From: Saccharothrix sp. NRRL B-16348
GTDB lineage: Bacteria > Actinomycetota > Actinomycetes > Mycobacteriales > Pseudonocardiaceae
Reading direction: 5' to 3'
DNA length: 64,000 nucleotides
Assembly (NCBI RefSeq): GCF_001280085.1
Contig: NZ_LGED01000192.1
Coordinates: 89,800 to 153,799, forward strand
Part shown: positions 41,459 through 49,655 of the stretch, piece after piece
Layout: each line of letters begins with the position of its first letter
How positions within the stretch are numbered: position 1 is the stretch's first letter
Position numbers and translations under genes: made by a program
The notes under the pieces: model-generated
What the model was told of the DNA's origin: nothing
Seen by the model: the letters and a program-made list of their open reading frames with translations, nothing else
Databases searched by the model: none

Positions 41459-42031
41459 ATGCCTGCCGCACCGAGCGAACGTCGACTGTCGACCGCCGAG
41501 GAACGTCGCGAGACGGTCCTGCGCACCGCCATCGGCGCGTTCGCCGCCCGCGGCTACTACGGCACCACCACCGGCGAGGTCGCGAAGTCGGCCGGCATCT
41601 CCCAGGCCTACGTCTACCGCCTCTTCCCCGACAAGGAAGCCCTGTTCCTGGCCGTGGTGGAGCACTGCTTCGCGCGGATCAGGGAAAGTCTCGCCGACGG
41701 GGTCGCGGAGGCCAAGGGCAGCACGCCCGAGGACATCCTCTACGTGATGGGCGACGCCTACGCCCGCCTGATCTCCGACGAGAACACGCTCCTGCTCGTC
41801 CAGATGCACGCCCAGTGCGCGGCGATCTCCGAACCGGCCGTGCGCGAGGTCGTCCAACGCGGTGTCGCGCGGACGGTCGAGTACGTGCGCGGCGTGTCCG
41901 GCGGCAGCGAGGAGCAGGTGCAGCAGTTCTTCGCCATGGGCATGTTGTGCCACATGGTGATGGCGGTGAACGCGGACGCCGTCGACGCGCCGTGGGCGAA
42001 GACGCTGTCCAAGGGCATCCGCCACTACTGA
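41459..42031 (+). CDS. TetR family transcriptional regulator
   Basis: A 190-residue TetR repressor. The N-terminal DNA-binding domain is complete: RRETVLRTAIGAFAARGYYG, TTTGEVAKSAGISQAYVYRL, FPDKEALFLAVVEHCF. The ligand domain (about 70-190) is variable and gives no substrate hint. The gene has no ribosome site, in line with leaderless translation. A terminator separates it from the MFS exporter downstream, which it probably represses through a related upstream site. Confidence 0.92.
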   Translation: MPAAPSERRLSTAEERRETVLRTAIGAFAARGYYGTTTGEVAKSAGISQAYVYRLFPDKEALFLAVVEHCFARIRESLADGVAEAKGSTPEDILYVMGDAYARLISDENTLLLVQMHAQCAAISEPAVREVVQRGVARTVEYVRGVSGGSEEQVQQFFAMGMLCHMVMAVNADAVDAPWAKTLSKGIRHY

Positions 42032-42040
42032 CCCGCGCGG

Positions 42041-42065
42041 AAAGGCCGCCTCACCAGCGGCCTTT
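42041..42065 (+). terminator. terminator after the TetR gene
   Basis: AAAGGCCGC-CTCACCA-GCGGCCTTT: a 9-bp perfect stem with 7-base loop ending in T residues, 10 bases after the TetR stop. Confidence 0.8.
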
Positions 42066-42080
42066 TCCTCGGCCGCAAGA

Positions 42081-42100
42081 GTGAGTGATTGACCAGTCAT
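42081..42100. promoter_or_regulatory. candidate TetR operator before the MFS exporter
   Basis: GTGAGTGATTGACCAGTCAT shares GTGAGTG and a following TT with the sequence over the TetR promoter and contains the inverted arms TGAC-CA-GTCA. It lies 20 bases before the exporter start and next to its ribosome site. A plausible repressor site, unproven. Confidence 0.4.
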
Positions 42101-42120
42101 AGTTTGCGAAGGGAGGTGTC

Positions 42121-43392
42121 ATGACGACCACGACCACCCGCTGGGCCCCGTTCACCGTGCTGGCCACCGCCGGGTTCCTGGTGGTGCTCAGCACGTCGAT
42201 CGTCAACGTGGCGCTGCCCGCGATCCGCGCCGGCCTCGACCTGACCCCGGAAGGCACGTCCTGGGTGGTCAACGCCTACGGCCTGGCGTTCGGCGCGCCA
42301 CTGCTCCTCGGCGGACGACTCGCCGACCTGTTCGGCGCGCGCCGGGTCCTGCTCACCGGGCTCGTCGGCTTCACGGCGGGCTCGCTTGGCGCGGGCCTGG
42401 CCCGGTCGGCGGAGGTGCTGATCGCCGCACGAGCGGTGCAGGGTGTCGCGGCGGCGTTGCTCGCCCCCGCCGCGCTCGCGCTGGTGCTGCGCCTCTACGA
42501 CGGCCGGGCGCTGGGCCTGTGGGGCGCGGTGTCGGGTGCGGGCGGCGCGGCCGGTGTGCTGCTGAGCGGGGTGCTGACCAGCGCGTTCGGGTGGCCCGCG
42601 CTGTTCCTCGCGGCCGTGCCGGTGGCGGCGGGCGCGTTCGTGGCCACGCTCGCCCTGGTGCCCGTCGACGAGCCGCGCGCCGGTTCACGGCGGGTCGACG
42701 TGGTCGGCGCGCTGACCGTGACCGGCGGCCTGGTCGCGCTGACCTACGGCCTGACCGCGCGGCACCCCGTCCCCCCGATCACGGCGGGCGTCGCGCTGCT
42801 GGCGGTTTTCCTGCTCGTGCAACGGAAATCGCGCCACCCGCTGATGCCACCGCGCATCTTCACCGTGCCCGGCGTGGCCGTGGCCAACGCGGCGATGGCC
42901 GTGCTCGGCGCGGTGTGGGTCGGGCTGTTCTACTTCCTGCCGCTCTACCAACAACAAGTCCTCGCCTACTCGCCGCTGCAAGCCGGACTCGCGCAGGTGC
43001 CGCTGGCCGTCATGGTCGTGGTCGGCTCCGCGGTCGCACCACGCCTGCCCGGACGCGGCACGACGCCCCTGTCGCTGCTCGTGCTCGCCGCCGGTCTCGG
43101 CTGGTTCGCGCTCGGCCCGGCGTTCCCGGTCGACGTGCTCGGCCCGTCCCTGCTCACCGGCGCCGGCCTCGGCGTCGCGTTCGTCCGCCTCACCTCGGCC
43201 GCCGCCCGGCACGTGCCCGTCGCCGACGCGGGCCTGGCCGGCGGTCTGGTCACCACCACCCGTCAGGTCGGCGGCGCGATCGGGTTGGCCGCGCTCGTCG
43301 CGGCCGGCGCCGGTTTCGCCGCCACCTTCACCGCGATCGCGGCGCTCGCCGTGCTCGCCGCCGTCCTCACCAGCAAGGGAGTCGACTCGTGA
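42121..43392 (+). CDS. MFS drug-type exporter
   Basis: A 423-residue major facilitator protein with about 12-13 helices and a strong ribosome site (GGGAGGTG). Motif A-like GGRLADLFGARRVLL (about 62-76), VVLSTSIVNVALPAIRAGL (about 21-39) and the helix-5 motif GAVSGAGGAAGVLLSGVLT are those of proton-driven DHA2-type exporters, although 14-helix members are usually longer. Its control by a TetR repressor supports efflux of a small molecule. It overlaps the carotenoid oxygenase start by one base (TGATG) and so shares an operon with it; the oxygenase product or substrate may be the cargo. Confidence 0.9.
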   Translation: MTTTTTRWAPFTVLATAGFLVVLSTSIVNVALPAIRAGLDLTPEGTSWVVNAYGLAFGAPLLLGGRLADLFGARRVLLTGLVGFTAGSLGAGLARSAEVLIAARAVQGVAAALLAPAALALVLRLYDGRALGLWGAVSGAGGAAGVLLSGVLTSAFGWPALFLAAVPVAAGAFVATLALVPVDEPRAGSRRVDVVGALTVTGGLVALTYGLTARHPVPPITAGVALLAVFLLVQRKSRHPLMPPRIFTVPGVAVANAAMAVLGAVWVGLFYFLPLYQQQVLAYSPLQAGLAQVPLAVMVVVGSAVAPRLPGRGTTPLSLLVLAAGLGWFALGPAFPVDVLGPSLLTGAGLGVAFVRLTSAAARHVPVADAGLAGGLVTTTRQVGGAIGLAALVAAGAGFAATFTAIAALAVLAAVLTSKGVDS

Positions 43393-44729
43393 TGAACAAG
43401 CCGTACCTCGAAGGCCACTACACCCCAGTCCCCGACGAGACCACGGCCACCGGCCTGGTCGTGCGCGGCACGGTGCCGCCCGAACTGCGCGGTCGCTATC
43501 TCCGCAACGGCCACAACCCCAAGCCGGGCGTCACGCCGAGCCACTGGTTCAAAGGCAGCGGCATGGTGCACGGGCTGCGCCTGCTCGACGGCCGCGCCGA
43601 GTGGTACCGCAACCGGTGGGTGCGCACGCCCGCGTTGGACGGCGGCGCGCGGGAGCACGACCAGCACGACCTGACCGCGAGCGTCGCCGGCACGCACGTG
43701 ATCGAGCACGGCGGGCGCATCCTGGCGTTGCAGGAGGCCAACCTGCCGTTCGAGTTGACGCCGGAGCTGGACACCGTCGGACCGTTCGACTTCCACGGCA
43801 AGCTGACCACGGCGATGACCGCGCACCCCAAGGAGGACCCGGTCACCGGCGAGCTGCACTTCTTCGCCTACTCGCCGTTCCCGCCGCACCTCGTCTACTA
43901 CGTCTCCTCCCCCGCCGGCGAGATCACCCGGGCCGAGGTGGTCGAGGGCGCGGGACCGTCGCTGATGCACGACTTCGCCGTCACCGGGAACCACGTCGTG
44001 TGGCTGGACCTGCCGGTGGTGTTCGACCGCGCCGAGACGTCCGGCATCCCGTACCGGTGGAGCGACGCCTACCGGCCGCGGATCGGCGTGATGCCGCGGG
44101 TGGGCGCGCCCGTCGTGCAGTGGTTCGAGGTGGAGCCGGGGGCGTTGCTGCACGTCGCCAACGCGCACGAGGTCGACGGCCGGATCGTCATCGAAGGGCC
44201 CCGGTACGACCGGACGTCGTGGGAGACGTCGTGGAAGTGGTGGATCGGCGCGCCCGGCCACCCGGCCGAGCCGATGACCGGCGCGATCAGCCACCGGTGG
44301 ACGTTGGACCCGGCCACCGGCGTGGCGCGGGAGGAGGTGCTGGACGGGTTGGTGACCGAGTTCCCGACCATCAACGAGGAGCTGCTGGGGCGGCCCAACA
44401 GGTTCAGCTACGCGGTGGCGTTCCCCGGCGCCGGGCTCGACGGGTACGCGGTCGTCAAGTACGACACCCGCACCGGTGAGCGGCAGGTCGCGCCGACAGG
44501 CGCCCGGCGGATGCCCGGCGAGGCGGTGTTCGTGCCCGCCGCCGGTGGTGCGGGTGAGGACGAGGGCTACCTGCTGACGATCGTCAGCGACCTCGCCCGC
44601 GACACGTCCGAACTGCTCGTGCTCGACGCGACGGACGTCCGCCGCGATCCCGTCGCCGTGGTGGAGCTGCCGCGGCGCGTCCCCTCCGGCATCCACGGCT
44701 CGTGGATCCCCGACCCGGAACTGGTGTGA
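43392..44729 (+). CDS. carotenoid cleavage oxygenase family protein
   Basis: A 445-residue non-heme iron oxygenase of the RPE65/CCO family. It has GRYLRNGHNPKPG and the four iron histidines in their usual places: T-A-H-P-K-E-D, S-L-M-H-D-F-A-V, HVANAHE and the C-terminal GIHGSW. The family cleaves C=C bonds of carotenoids or of styrene-like compounds such as stilbenes. No carotenoid biosynthesis gene is nearby, so an apocarotenoid or phenylpropanoid substrate is equally possible. GTG 43389 is an alternative start. It is between the MFS exporter and the SRPBCC gene. Confidence 0.92.
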   Translation: MNKPYLEGHYTPVPDETTATGLVVRGTVPPELRGRYLRNGHNPKPGVTPSHWFKGSGMVHGLRLLDGRAEWYRNRWVRTPALDGGAREHDQHDLTASVAGTHVIEHGGRILALQEANLPFELTPELDTVGPFDFHGKLTTAMTAHPKEDPVTGELHFFAYSPFPPHLVYYVSSPAGEITRAEVVEGAGPSLMHDFAVTGNHVVWLDLPVVFDRAETSGIPYRWSDAYRPRIGVMPRVGAPVVQWFEVEPGALLHVANAHEVDGRIVIEGPRYDRTSWETSWKWWIGAPGHPAEPMTGAISHRWTLDPATGVAREEVLDGLVTEFPTINEELLGRPNRFSYAVAFPGAGLDGYAVVKYDTRTGERQVAPTGARRMPGEAVFVPAAGGAGEDEGYLLTIVSDLARDTSELLVLDATDVRRDPVAVVELPRRVPSGIHGSWIPDPELV

Positions 44730-44734
44730 CCACA

Positions 44735-45176
44735 ATGGACATCGACCTGAACGCGCCCGTGATCTCGCGGCACAGCACCGTTGTGCGGGCTTCGCTGGAA
44801 GAGGTGTGGGGGCTGCACACCGACGTGTCGGCTTGGCCGGAGTGGCAGCCGGACATCACGTCGGCGTCTCTGCGGGAGCCGTTTCGCGGTGGGCGCGGCG
44901 TTCGCGTGGGAGACCTTCGGGCTGAGCATCACGTCGACCGTGGCGGAGGTCGTGCCGTTGCGCCGGACGTGCTGGGGTGGGCCGGCGCACGGCATCGTGG
45001 GTGTGCACGTGTGGACTTTCGCGGCGGAGGGGGATCACGTCGTGGTGACGACCGAGGAGTCGTGGGACGGGCCTCCCGTGCTGGCCGACGTGCCGACGAT
45101 GCAGGCCGCGCTGGACGCCTCCCTCACCGCTTGGCTCGGCCACCTCGAGGCCGCTGCCCGTCACCTGACCCGTTGA
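44735..45176 (+). pseudogene. SRPBCC (polyketide cyclase/START-like) protein, single-base frameshift
   Basis: The ATG 5 bases after the oxygenase stop opens MDIDLNAPVISRHSTVV, continuing with SLEEVWGLHTDVSAWPEW and SLREPF, a normal SRPBCC start. The rest of the domain (FAWETFGLSITSTVAEV, WGGPAHGIVGVHVWTF, TTEESWDGPPV, LTAWLGHLEAAARHLTR) is in the next frame. Dropping one T from the TTT near 44882 restores one 146-residue protein with typical family length. Such proteins bind hydrophobic ligands and fit with the oxygenase and exporter. Either an assembly error or a recent inactivation. Confidence 0.75.
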
Positions 45177-45249
45177 CGCGGTGCGGTGGCGATCTCTACG
45201 TTCGGGAGCGACACCGCCTCGTCAACGTCGTCGAGGAAAGGGCTTTCCT

Positions 45250-46047
45250 GTGACAGTGAGTCGACGTGGTTTCCTGGTGGCGGGCGGCGCCGGACTGGCC
45301 GCCCTCGGCACGTCCGGGATCGGTCGGGCCGCCACCTGGGAAACCGTCATCAACGGTTCGTTCGCGAACTACAGCACGTTGGAATCGGTCTGGAACTACC
45401 GCTACCCGTGGGGTTCGGACCACAACGGCACGGCCCGGATGTACGCGAGCGCGTCCGACCACAACCACGTGTACCTCGAAGGGTCGACGCTGGTCATCAA
45501 GGCGACCAGGATCAACTGGGACGAGGGCAACAGCTCGGCCGATCCGCACCTGCCGATCCGCTACCACTCCGGTGCGGTGCACGCTCGGCAGCACGTGCTG
45601 GTCAACGACCAGTTCCCGAACTGGGAGGTGCGCGGCGAGTTCCAGGCCCCGTCGGCACGTGGGACGTGGCCCGCGTTCTGGCTCACGGGCGCGAACTCGT
45701 GGCCGCCGGAGAGCGACATCCTCGAGTACAAGGGTGACGCGCGGAACTGGTTCAACACGTACAAGAACGCTTCGGGCGGCTGGTCGAACACCATCCGTTC
45801 GGTGTCGTCGCCGGGATCTTGGCACACGTATCGGGCTTGGATCACCAAGGTGAGTGCCACGGACGTGGACATCCACTACTACCTGGACGGGGCGTGGGTC
45901 GGGCAGCACCGGGGCGCCAACTTCGTCGGCAAGCCGATGTGGATCATCATCAACCTGCAGATGGAGGGCTCGTCCGGCACGTCGGGCCCGACCACCGACA
46001 CTTACTACCGTGCCCGCAACATCTACGTGGGCCGCACCCGCGCTTAG
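45250..46047 (+). CDS. Tat-exported GH16 family glycoside hydrolase
   Basis: A 265-residue secreted enzyme. The N-terminus SRRGFLVAGGAGLAALG is a twin-arginine signal. The catalytic GH16 motif E-S-D-I-L-E (about 157-162) holds nucleophile and acid/base, flanked by GTWPAFWLTGANSWPP and Y-K-G-D. GH16 enzymes cut beta-1,3/1,4-glucans, agar, carrageenan or xyloglucan; the subfamily is not clear. The GTG start with AGGAAAGG ahead is preferred over longer readings. It is followed by a strong terminator. Confidence 0.9.
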   Translation: MTVSRRGFLVAGGAGLAALGTSGIGRAATWETVINGSFANYSTLESVWNYRYPWGSDHNGTARMYASASDHNHVYLEGSTLVIKATRINWDEGNSSADPHLPIRYHSGAVHARQHVLVNDQFPNWEVRGEFQAPSARGTWPAFWLTGANSWPPESDILEYKGDARNWFNTYKNASGGWSNTIRSVSSPGSWHTYRAWITKVSATDVDIHYYLDGAWVGQHRGANFVGKPMWIIINLQMEGSSGTSGPTTDTYYRARNIYVGRTRA

Positions 46048-46153
46048 CCCCCGTCCTCAGCCACCGCCCGTCCCTGCCGTTCGCGCTTTCGTGCATTGGG
46101 GTGCGGGCGTGGGCGCGCGTGGGTGGGGCGCGCGTGGGTGTGTGGGTGTGGAA

Positions 46154-46196
46154 CGGCCCGCCTCCCCCACGGTGAGACGGTGAGGGAGGCGGGCCG
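46154..46196. terminator. bidirectional terminator between GH16 and S1 protease genes
   Basis: A 13-bp perfect stem (CGGCCCGCCTCCC / GGGAGGCGGGCCG) with a 17-base loop between convergent genes. Confidence 0.75.
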
Positions 46197-46213
46197 GGGG
46201 TGGTGGGGGTAGG

Positions 46214-47755
46214 TCAGCCGTTCGGGGTGGTGATGACCGAGAAGGTCGCCCTCAGGCTCGCGTAGCGGTTGTGGATGTCGGTCAGGATGGTGTCGATCGG
46301 CACGTAGTTGTTCAGTTCGCCGGGCTCGCAGGCGCCATGGCGGGACTGCTGGTTGCCTTCCAGGATGCCCAGCGCGGTGTGGTCGACCTGGCTGAACAGT
46401 GGACCGCCGCTGTCACCCGGGCGGGCGCAGATGTCGGTGTTGATGCCGACGTCGGTGGACAGGACGCGGCCGCAGCGGGTGCCCACGAGGTAGCCCTCGC
46501 CGGCGCCGCTGTCGATCGCCTTCGGGTCGTCGACCGCGTTGGAGCCGGAGCCCGTCGCGCACACGATCCAGCCCGCCTTGACCTCGGTCAGCTTGTGGGT
46601 GCCGGTGATGTGCTCGTCAGCCGACGTCTCCTGCACGCCGCACGGGGTGTCGGCGTTGCTGTCCGTCCCACCGTTGCGGCAGAACTTGAGGACGCGGTTG
46701 CGGCCCGTGTGGTTCTCCAGCCACGTGGTGCGGGTCGGGGTGTCGACGTACAGCAGCGCCGCGTAGTCGTACGGGTAGGAGTTCCGCTCGATGCCGTGCT
46801 GCTGGAGCACGGGCACGCCGTTGTGCCGCGTCGGCGTGTTGTTGGTCTTCGTCGCCATGCAGTGCCCGGCCGTCAGCACCCACGCCTTGCCCGGGTGACC
46901 ACCGCCGGTGGAGCGCAGGTTGAAGCCGGACGTGCAGCCGCCCCACGTCCCGTCGTCCCGCTGCATGTCCAGCCGCAGACCGCCGCGCATCGGCTTGTAG
47001 TTCTCGCACGCCAGCGGGTGGCAGGCGCCCTTGTCCGGGTACGTGTCCGCCAGCGGGTTCGGCTTGGGCAGGACCTTGGTGCGCACGGGCACGCCGGAAA
47101 CATCGGAAGTGCCGGAAGCGGAGGGAACGGCGGAAGTGTCGGTGGAGACGGCGGAAGTGCCGGACTCGTCGGCCACCGCACGACGTGCGGCGTCACGCTC
47201 CCGCGCCACCGTCTGATCCTCGGCCGCCGCGATCTTCTCCTGCGCGACCCACGACCGCTCCCAGAGCACGACCTCGTTGTCACGCTCGTTGACCGCGGGC
47301 AGGTACACCGCCTCGGCACCGGCGCCTACCTTCGCGGCGATCCGGTCCTTCGCGGCGGTCAGGTCGGCCAACGAGTGCCGCACGGCCTGCGTGCGGACGT
47401 GCGCCCGGTCGGGCAGGTCCTCCAGGTGCCGGTCCGCGGCAGCCGGGTCGGTCATGGCCACGACCAGCTCACCGGACGTCTGGTCGAGCCACATGCCGCC
47501 GTACTCGGCCGCGTTCTCCTCCCGCAGCACGCCGTCCAGGCGCACCGCCTCGTGCTGCAGTTCGAGCCGGCGCAGCGCTTCCCGCTCGCTGACGCCGTAG
47601 CTGTCGACGAGGTACCGCACGGACTCCGCGACCGTCGCCGGGTCCAGCGCGGCACGTGCCGACGGCGCGGCGGTGGCTCCCCCGTTCGCGCTCACCACGG
47701 TCGCCGCGACGACCAGCGAGGCGAACAGGGCCCCCAAGCCCCTAGCTCTACCCAC
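46214..47755 (-). CDS. secreted S1-type serine protease with long pro-region
   Basis: A 513-residue secreted protease. The signal peptide covers about the first 30 residues (LFASLVVAATVVSANGGATA), followed by a 200-residue helical pro-region with ESVRYLVDSYGVSEREALRRL as in alpha-lytic-type proteases. The mature domain has His in LTAGHC, Asp in YPYDYAALLY and Ser in RPGDSGGPLF, with several paired cysteines. The start is decided by the ribosome site: AAGGAG lies 6 bases before GTG 47755 but touches the ATG at 47761, so GTG is preferred. Likely an extracellular degradative protease. Confidence 0.87.
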   Translation of the reverse strand: MGRARGLGALFASLVVAATVVSANGGATAAPSARAALDPATVAESVRYLVDSYGVSEREALRRLELQHEAVRLDGVLREENAAEYGGMWLDQTSGELVVAMTDPAAADRHLEDLPDRAHVRTQAVRHSLADLTAAKDRIAAKVGAGAEAVYLPAVNERDNEVVLWERSWVAQEKIAAAEDQTVARERDAARRAVADESGTSAVSTDTSAVPSASGTSDVSGVPVRTKVLPKPNPLADTYPDKGACHPLACENYKPMRGGLRLDMQRDDGTWGGCTSGFNLRSTGGGHPGKAWVLTAGHCMATKTNNTPTRHNGVPVLQQHGIERNSYPYDYAALLYVDTPTRTTWLENHTGRNRVLKFCRNGGTDSNADTPCGVQETSADEHITGTHKLTEVKAGWIVCATGSGSNAVDDPKAIDSGAGEGYLVGTRCGRVLSTDVGINTDICARPGDSGGPLFSQVDHTALGILEGNQQSRHGACEPGELNNYVPIDTILTDIHNRYASLRATFSVITTPNG

Positions 47756-47939
47756 GGACATCTCCTTGCTCGGTGGATGGGAAAACATGAGCATTCAACC
47801 TGACGTGGACTGGCCACGCCGGAGAAGCCCTGCCGCGCGGGAACGCAGACCGGTCGTCCTACCTGATCTACGCGTCGCGCGGCCGTTCGGTTGCCGGAAT
47901 CGGTTCCGCGGTTCGCCGGATCGACGCGAACCGAGGCCG

Positions 47940-48752
47940 TCAGGCGTCGAGGAAGGGGATCAACTGCTCCTCCTCGTAGGTCAGGTGGGCCTCCAGCTCG
48001 CCGATCAGCTGGTCCACGTCGGCGCGCAGGGTCGCCGCGTCACCGCGGTCGAGGGTTTCCCGCAGCCGGGTCAACAGCGCGGCGATGCGCTCGTGCTCCT
48101 CGCCGAGCCGGTCGATGGTCGGCGCGAGTTCCGGGAACCGGTCCCGCAGCATCGGGAACATGCCGGTGTCCTCGGACGTGTGGTGGAAGCTCAAGCCCTG
48201 GCACGCGGTCAGGCAGTTGACCTTGAGCTGCGCGCCCAGCGTCGGCTTCGACGCGGCGACCTCCCGCCGGATGGTGGCCAGCTCCCGGCGGAACGCCCCG
48301 TGCACGAGCTTGAGCGCCTCGCCCCAGCTGGACGCGTTCGGCGGGCCGCCGGCGACCTGCGCCAGCGCGACCAGGGGGATCTGCCGGGACGTCTTGGCCT
48401 GGTACTCGGCCCACCCCGGGTCGGTCTCGACCGCACGCGCCCACAGCTCGTCGCGTTCCGGGCCGTCGAGGACGGTGGCCTTGGCGTCGTAGGTGAAGAC
48501 GCCGTCCTCCACCTGGACGACCGGGTTGGCCACGAGGTTGTGGAACCAGTCGGGGTGGCGCGGCGAGCCGCCGGCGGACGCGATGACCACGATGCGGTCG
48601 CCGTCGGGCAGGTAGCCGACGGGGTTCGTGCGGGGCGCGCCGGTCCGCGCGCCGGTGGTGGTCAGCAGGATGAGCCTGCCTCCTTCGAAGGGACCGCCGA
48701 CGCGGCCCGCGTTGGCGCGGAACTCGTCGATCACCTGCTGGTTGAAATCCAT
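47940..48752 (-). CDS. F420-type nitroreductase (DUF385) fused to a hemerythrin HHE domain
   Basis: A 270-residue fusion. Residues about 1-130 are a Ddn/DUF385-like flavin- or F420-binding split barrel (LLTTTGARTGAPRTNPVGYL, IVVIASAGGSPRHPDWFHNL, VANPVVQVEDG). Residues about 150-270 are a hemerythrin-like helical bundle with iron-ligand candidates in SFHHTSED, EEHERI and HLTYEEEQLIPFL. AGGAG lies 11 bases before the ATG. A reductase joined to a di-iron oxygen/NO-binding module suggests redox defence or sensing, but no characterised relative is known to me. Confidence 0.85.
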   Translation of the reverse strand: MDFNQQVIDEFRANAGRVGGPFEGGRLILLTTTGARTGAPRTNPVGYLPDGDRIVVIASAGGSPRHPDWFHNLVANPVVQVEDGVFTYDAKATVLDGPERDELWARAVETDPGWAEYQAKTSRQIPLVALAQVAGGPPNASSWGEALKLVHGAFRRELATIRREVAASKPTLGAQLKVNCLTACQGLSFHHTSEDTGMFPMLRDRFPELAPTIDRLGEEHERIAALLTRLRETLDRGDAATLRADVDQLIGELEAHLTYEEEQLIPFLDA

Positions 48753-49106
48753 CTGCGTTTCGTCTCCTGATTTTGGGCATGACCGGATGACCACGGGTGA
48801 ATGACACCGTGGTTTTCGGTGAAGGTTTTGTGGAGGCGCGCGGGCACAGCGGTCCCGCGCGTGGGAGTGCGCTGGTGCGGGGGGAGAACGGGGTGCGGGT
48901 GCGTCGCGCCTACGTGCGTGGACAGCACATGCGCGGAAACCCGGGAAACCCCGGTGTGCGGCGGGCCTCTGGCCCACCCGGCGGTCAAACCGTGGCCGGG
49001 TGACTCTCTCGCTCGTGGCTCAAGGCCGACCCGGCAGTCACGGGCGTGAGCTTATCCCGTGAATGCGCGGTCGGGCAACTTCCTGCTTCGTGCGACGATC
49101 GGTGAC
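48753..49106. other. intergenic region between divergent genes
   Basis: About 350 bases between the nitroreductase-hemerythrin gene and the DUF4232 lipoprotein gene, presumably with both promoters. It includes a hairpin followed by a T run at 48791-48816. Open frames in this stretch lack ribosome sites and are not called. Confidence 0.6.
48791..48816 (+). other. orphan hairpin with T run
   Basis: CCACGG-N10-CCGTGG followed by TTTT reads like a terminator on the plus strand, but no plus-strand gene ends here. It sits 39 bases before the minus-strand gene start, so an operator or attenuator is also possible. Confidence 0.35.
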
Positions 49107-49649
49107 GTGTCCCGACTTCTTTTCCCGCTGTTGTTCGTCGTGTCCGCGTGCACCGCCGCGCCGCCCGTTCCGCCGCCGTCGCCGTCCCCGTCCGCCGACT
49201 CCTGCCCGACCGGTGTCGAGTACGCGGTCACGGGCGAGGAGGCGGCCTCGGGCCTGCGGGTGTTGACGCTGGAGCTGACGAACTGCGGCACGGAGCCGTT
49301 GACGCTCGACGGCTACCCGGCCGTCACGGTCCTGGACGCCGAACGGCAGCCGTTGCCTGTCGCGGTCGGGCACGGGTCGTCCGGGATCTCCGCGGTGGAG
49401 GCGTTCGACGCCGAGCCGCGGCCGGTCACGGTGGCGCCCGGCGGGTCTGCGGTGACTGGGTTGTTGTGGCGCAACACCTACACCGACACGTCCGCGCCGC
49501 CGGTGGTCGGCGAGCACCTGGAACTCGCCGTCGCCCCCGGGGAGCCGACACAGGTGTTCACCCCGATCGGGGAGCGCGGCGACCCCGTCACGATCGACCT
49601 CGGCGGCACCGGAAAGCTCGGTGTGCGCCCGTGGACCGCCGCTCCCTGA
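49107..49649 (+). CDS. DUF4232 lipoprotein
   Basis: A 180-residue lipoprotein with lipobox LFVVSAC (Cys15) and a Pro/Ser linker. The mature DUF4232 domain has LRVLTLELTNCGTEPLTLDGYPAVTVLD, V-A-P-G-G-S-A-V-T-G-L-L-W and the paired cysteines (CPTG, LTNCG) of the family. Members are exported beta-sandwich proteins without proven activity. The GTG at 49107 gives a normal signal peptide; the longer reading from 49059 does not. It is convergent with the MacB-like operon, 6 bases apart. Confidence 0.87.
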   Translation: MSRLLFPLLFVVSACTAAPPVPPPSPSPSADSCPTGVEYAVTGEEAASGLRVLTLELTNCGTEPLTLDGYPAVTVLDAERQPLPVAVGHGSSGISAVEAFDAEPRPVTVAPGGSAVTGLLWRNTYTDTSAPPVVGEHLELAVAPGEPTQVFTPIGERGDPVTIDLGGTGKLGVRPWTAAP

Positions 49650-49655
49650 CCGGCG

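Noticed and set aside
48797..49003. 68-residue plus-strand frame in the 48.8 kb gap
   Set aside because: No ribosome site and low-complexity Gly/Arg composition typical of random high-GC frames.
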